In this document: piece after piece, positions 4,812 through 6,046 of the stretch
Layout of the letters: each line of letters opens with the position of its first letter
How positions within the stretch are numbered: position 1 is the first letter of the stretch
Assembly: GCA_005888465.1 (NCBI GenBank)
Contig: VAYJ01000094.1
Coordinates: 1-6,046, forward strand
Source: Actinomycetota bacterium
Lineage (GTDB): Bacteria > Actinomycetota > UBA4738
Direction of reading: 5' to 3'
DNA length: 6,046 nucleotides
The notes under the pieces: model-generated
Databases searched by the model: none
What the model was told of the DNA's origin: nothing
Seen by the model: the letters and a program-made list of their open reading frames with translations, nothing else
Made by a program: the position numbers and the translations under genes

Positions 4812-6046
4812 ATGAGACTAGCTCGCGCGGTCGTCGGGTTGATGTGTGGCGGGCTGTGGGTGCTCGCGCTTGCCGTCGATGCCTCCGCGCAGATGGATCT
4901 GGGCGGCTACAAGCTGGACGGTGAGATACGGGCGGGGATCCAGTTCTTCATCGACCACCCGTCGGACAGAGAATCGGCCAAGTTCCAAGAGTACCGGGAC
5001 GTACACGACGGCCTGTTCCTCGAGAGGCTGCGCCTGCGGGTGTTCACTCCCGATGGGCTCACCTACGGTAGCCTGGAGGGCTCCAAGTGGGGTCGGAGAG
5101 ACCAGGAATACTTTCTTGGCGCTGGCCGCATCGGCCTCTGGGACGCCCGCTTCGACTGGGACCAGGTCCCCCACGTCTATTCTCAGGACACCGCGCGCCT
5201 CCTCGCCAATGACGTCGGGCGGAGCGTGTTCGTGCTGCCGAACCCGCGGCCCTTCCTGCCGACCCACAATTCCGCCGGGAGGATCGACGAGGTCGGCGTT
5301 CTCTGGTCGACGGCGCGCCTCTCCTTGGTCCTGACCCCCACGCCGGAGTGGGAACTGAAGGCCGAGTACACGAGGATCCGCAAGGAAGGCACGCGCGCGA
5401 TCGGCATCTCCTACCAGACCCCGATGAACAACTTCGCCGAGTATCTGGAGCCGATCAACCAGACGATCCACGACATTCGCATCGGGGGCACCTACGCCCA
5501 GGAGAAGTGGCAGATCCAGTTTGGCTATGCCTTCTCGATGTTCCAGAACTACAGGAACAGCGTGACGGGCGACAACCCGTGCTTCGGGCTGCCAGGCGCG
5601 CTCCCAAACCAGTGTACGGCGGCCGACGGGTTGCCGGGCACGTTGGCGGCGCCGGGGGCGGAGGCGTCCGGGAAAGTGTCGCTGGCGCCGGACAACATGG
5701 CGCATACGTTCACGATCGCCGGGGGCGCGAGCCTGCCCATGCGGACGCGGGTCACCCTCAACCTGTCCTACAGTCTCCGACTCCAGAACGATCAGTTCCT
5801 GCAACACACGAACACTCCGGCGATTGCTGCGAGCAATCCAGGGTTGATCCTGCCCGACAAGAGCCTCGATGGCGTGACGGGAGTGTTCCTCGCCAACCTC
5901 AACGTGACGAGCCGGCCGCTCACCCCGCTCACCCTGGCCTTCAAGTACCGGATCTTCGACCTGCACGACATGAGCGACGAGCCGATCTTCCCGTGCGGAG
6001 TCGAGAGCGACAGCCGCATATACTGTGACGCGGGTGGTGCGCTCAA
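4812..6046 (+). CDS. mtrB: MtrB/PioB-family outer-membrane beta-barrel, 3' end beyond the window
   Basis: The frame is open from the ATG at 4812 to the right edge, giving 411 of what is usually about 700 or more residues. The first 26 residues form a Sec signal peptide ending in ASA before Q27. The mature part is a series of alternating polar and hydrophobic strands rich in aromatic residues, typical of a large barrel. Examples lie near residues 34-46, 68-77, 162-175, 180-190, 222-243, 298-305, 312-323 and 357-381. The stretch APDNMAHTF (292-300), followed by a Thr/Arg-rich strand and QNDQFL (325-330), resembles conserved MtrB-family text. The barrel sheathes the decaheme cytochrome encoded just upstream and insulates it across the outer membrane. 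The N-terminal CXXC of Shewanella MtrB is absent: the mature protein has no cysteine before C257. Two cysteine pairs (C257/C268 and C395/C405) lie in Gly/Pro-rich segments that look like surface loops and may form disulfides. Confidence 0.92.
   Translation, partial: MRLARAVVGLMCGGLWVLALAVDASAQMDLGGYKLDGEIRAGIQFFIDHPSDRESAKFQEYRDVHDGLFLERLRLRVFTPDGLTYGSLEGSKWGRRDQEYFLGAGRIGLWDARFDWDQVPHVYSQDTARLLANDVGRSVFVLPNPRPFLPTHNSAGRIDEVGVLWSTARLSLVLTPTPEWELKAEYTRIRKEGTRAIGISYQTPMNNFAEYLEPINQTIHDIRIGGTYAQEKWQIQFGYAFSMFQNYRNSVTGDNPCFGLPGALPNQCTAADGLPGTLAAPGAEASGKVSLAPDNMAHTFTIAGGASLPMRTRVTLNLSYSLRLQNDQFLQHTNTPAIAASNPGLILPDKSLDGVTGVFLANLNVTSRPLTPLTLAFKYRIFDLHDMSDEPIFPCGVESDSRIYCDAGGAL

Noticed and set aside
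4818..5966. 382-residue open frame on the minus strand
   Set aside because: It is antisense to the mtrB gene, whose signal peptide, strands and family motifs are clear. The reverse product is Arg/Val-rich without a recognisable fold.

Overview
This GC-rich window holds five real genes in two divergently transcribed groups around a roughly 170-bp intergenic region (about 3607-3776). Every gene encodes an electron-transfer protein or a partner of one. Nearly all of the window is coding, and I see no RNA gene, CRISPR array, insertion sequence or terminator. High GC, strong GC bias at third codon positions and the multiheme cytochrome content suggest a soil or subsurface bacterium able to exchange electrons with the outside of the cell. 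Candidates are Methylomirabilota/Rokubacteria, Acidobacteriota, Gemmatimonadota or a deltaproteobacterial lineage. I cannot fix the phylum from the sequence alone.

Minus strand, in transcription order: (1) a fused NuoE-NuoF-type flavoprotein (3606 down to 1897), with an N-terminal [2Fe-2S] thioredoxin-like domain followed by the NADH/FMN/[4Fe-4S] core, ending just after an RCPSGVC element; (2) a five-helix membrane protein (1880 down to 948) with two His-X13-His helices, read as a di-heme cytochrome b with a large charged loop; (3) a membrane-anchored c-type cytochrome with at least six CXXCH sites (941 down to the left edge, incomplete). Spacing is tight (16 and 6 nt), so these look like one operon.

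Plus strand: (4) an MtrA/DmsE/PioA-type decaheme cytochrome (3777-4802) with a lipoprotein signal, then 9 nt later (5) an MtrB/PioB-type outer-membrane beta-barrel (4812 to the right edge, incomplete). Genes 4 and 5 form the core of a porin-cytochrome conduit across the outer membrane.

Together the genes could form a continuous wire: NAD(H) in the cytoplasm, FMN and Fe-S clusters, b hemes in the inner membrane, an anchored multiheme c cytochrome in the periplasm, then decaheme MtrA inside the MtrB barrel. The direction could be outward (NADH-driven extracellular respiration) or inward (electron uptake for NAD+ reduction). The domain identities are well supported by motifs; their joint function is inference.
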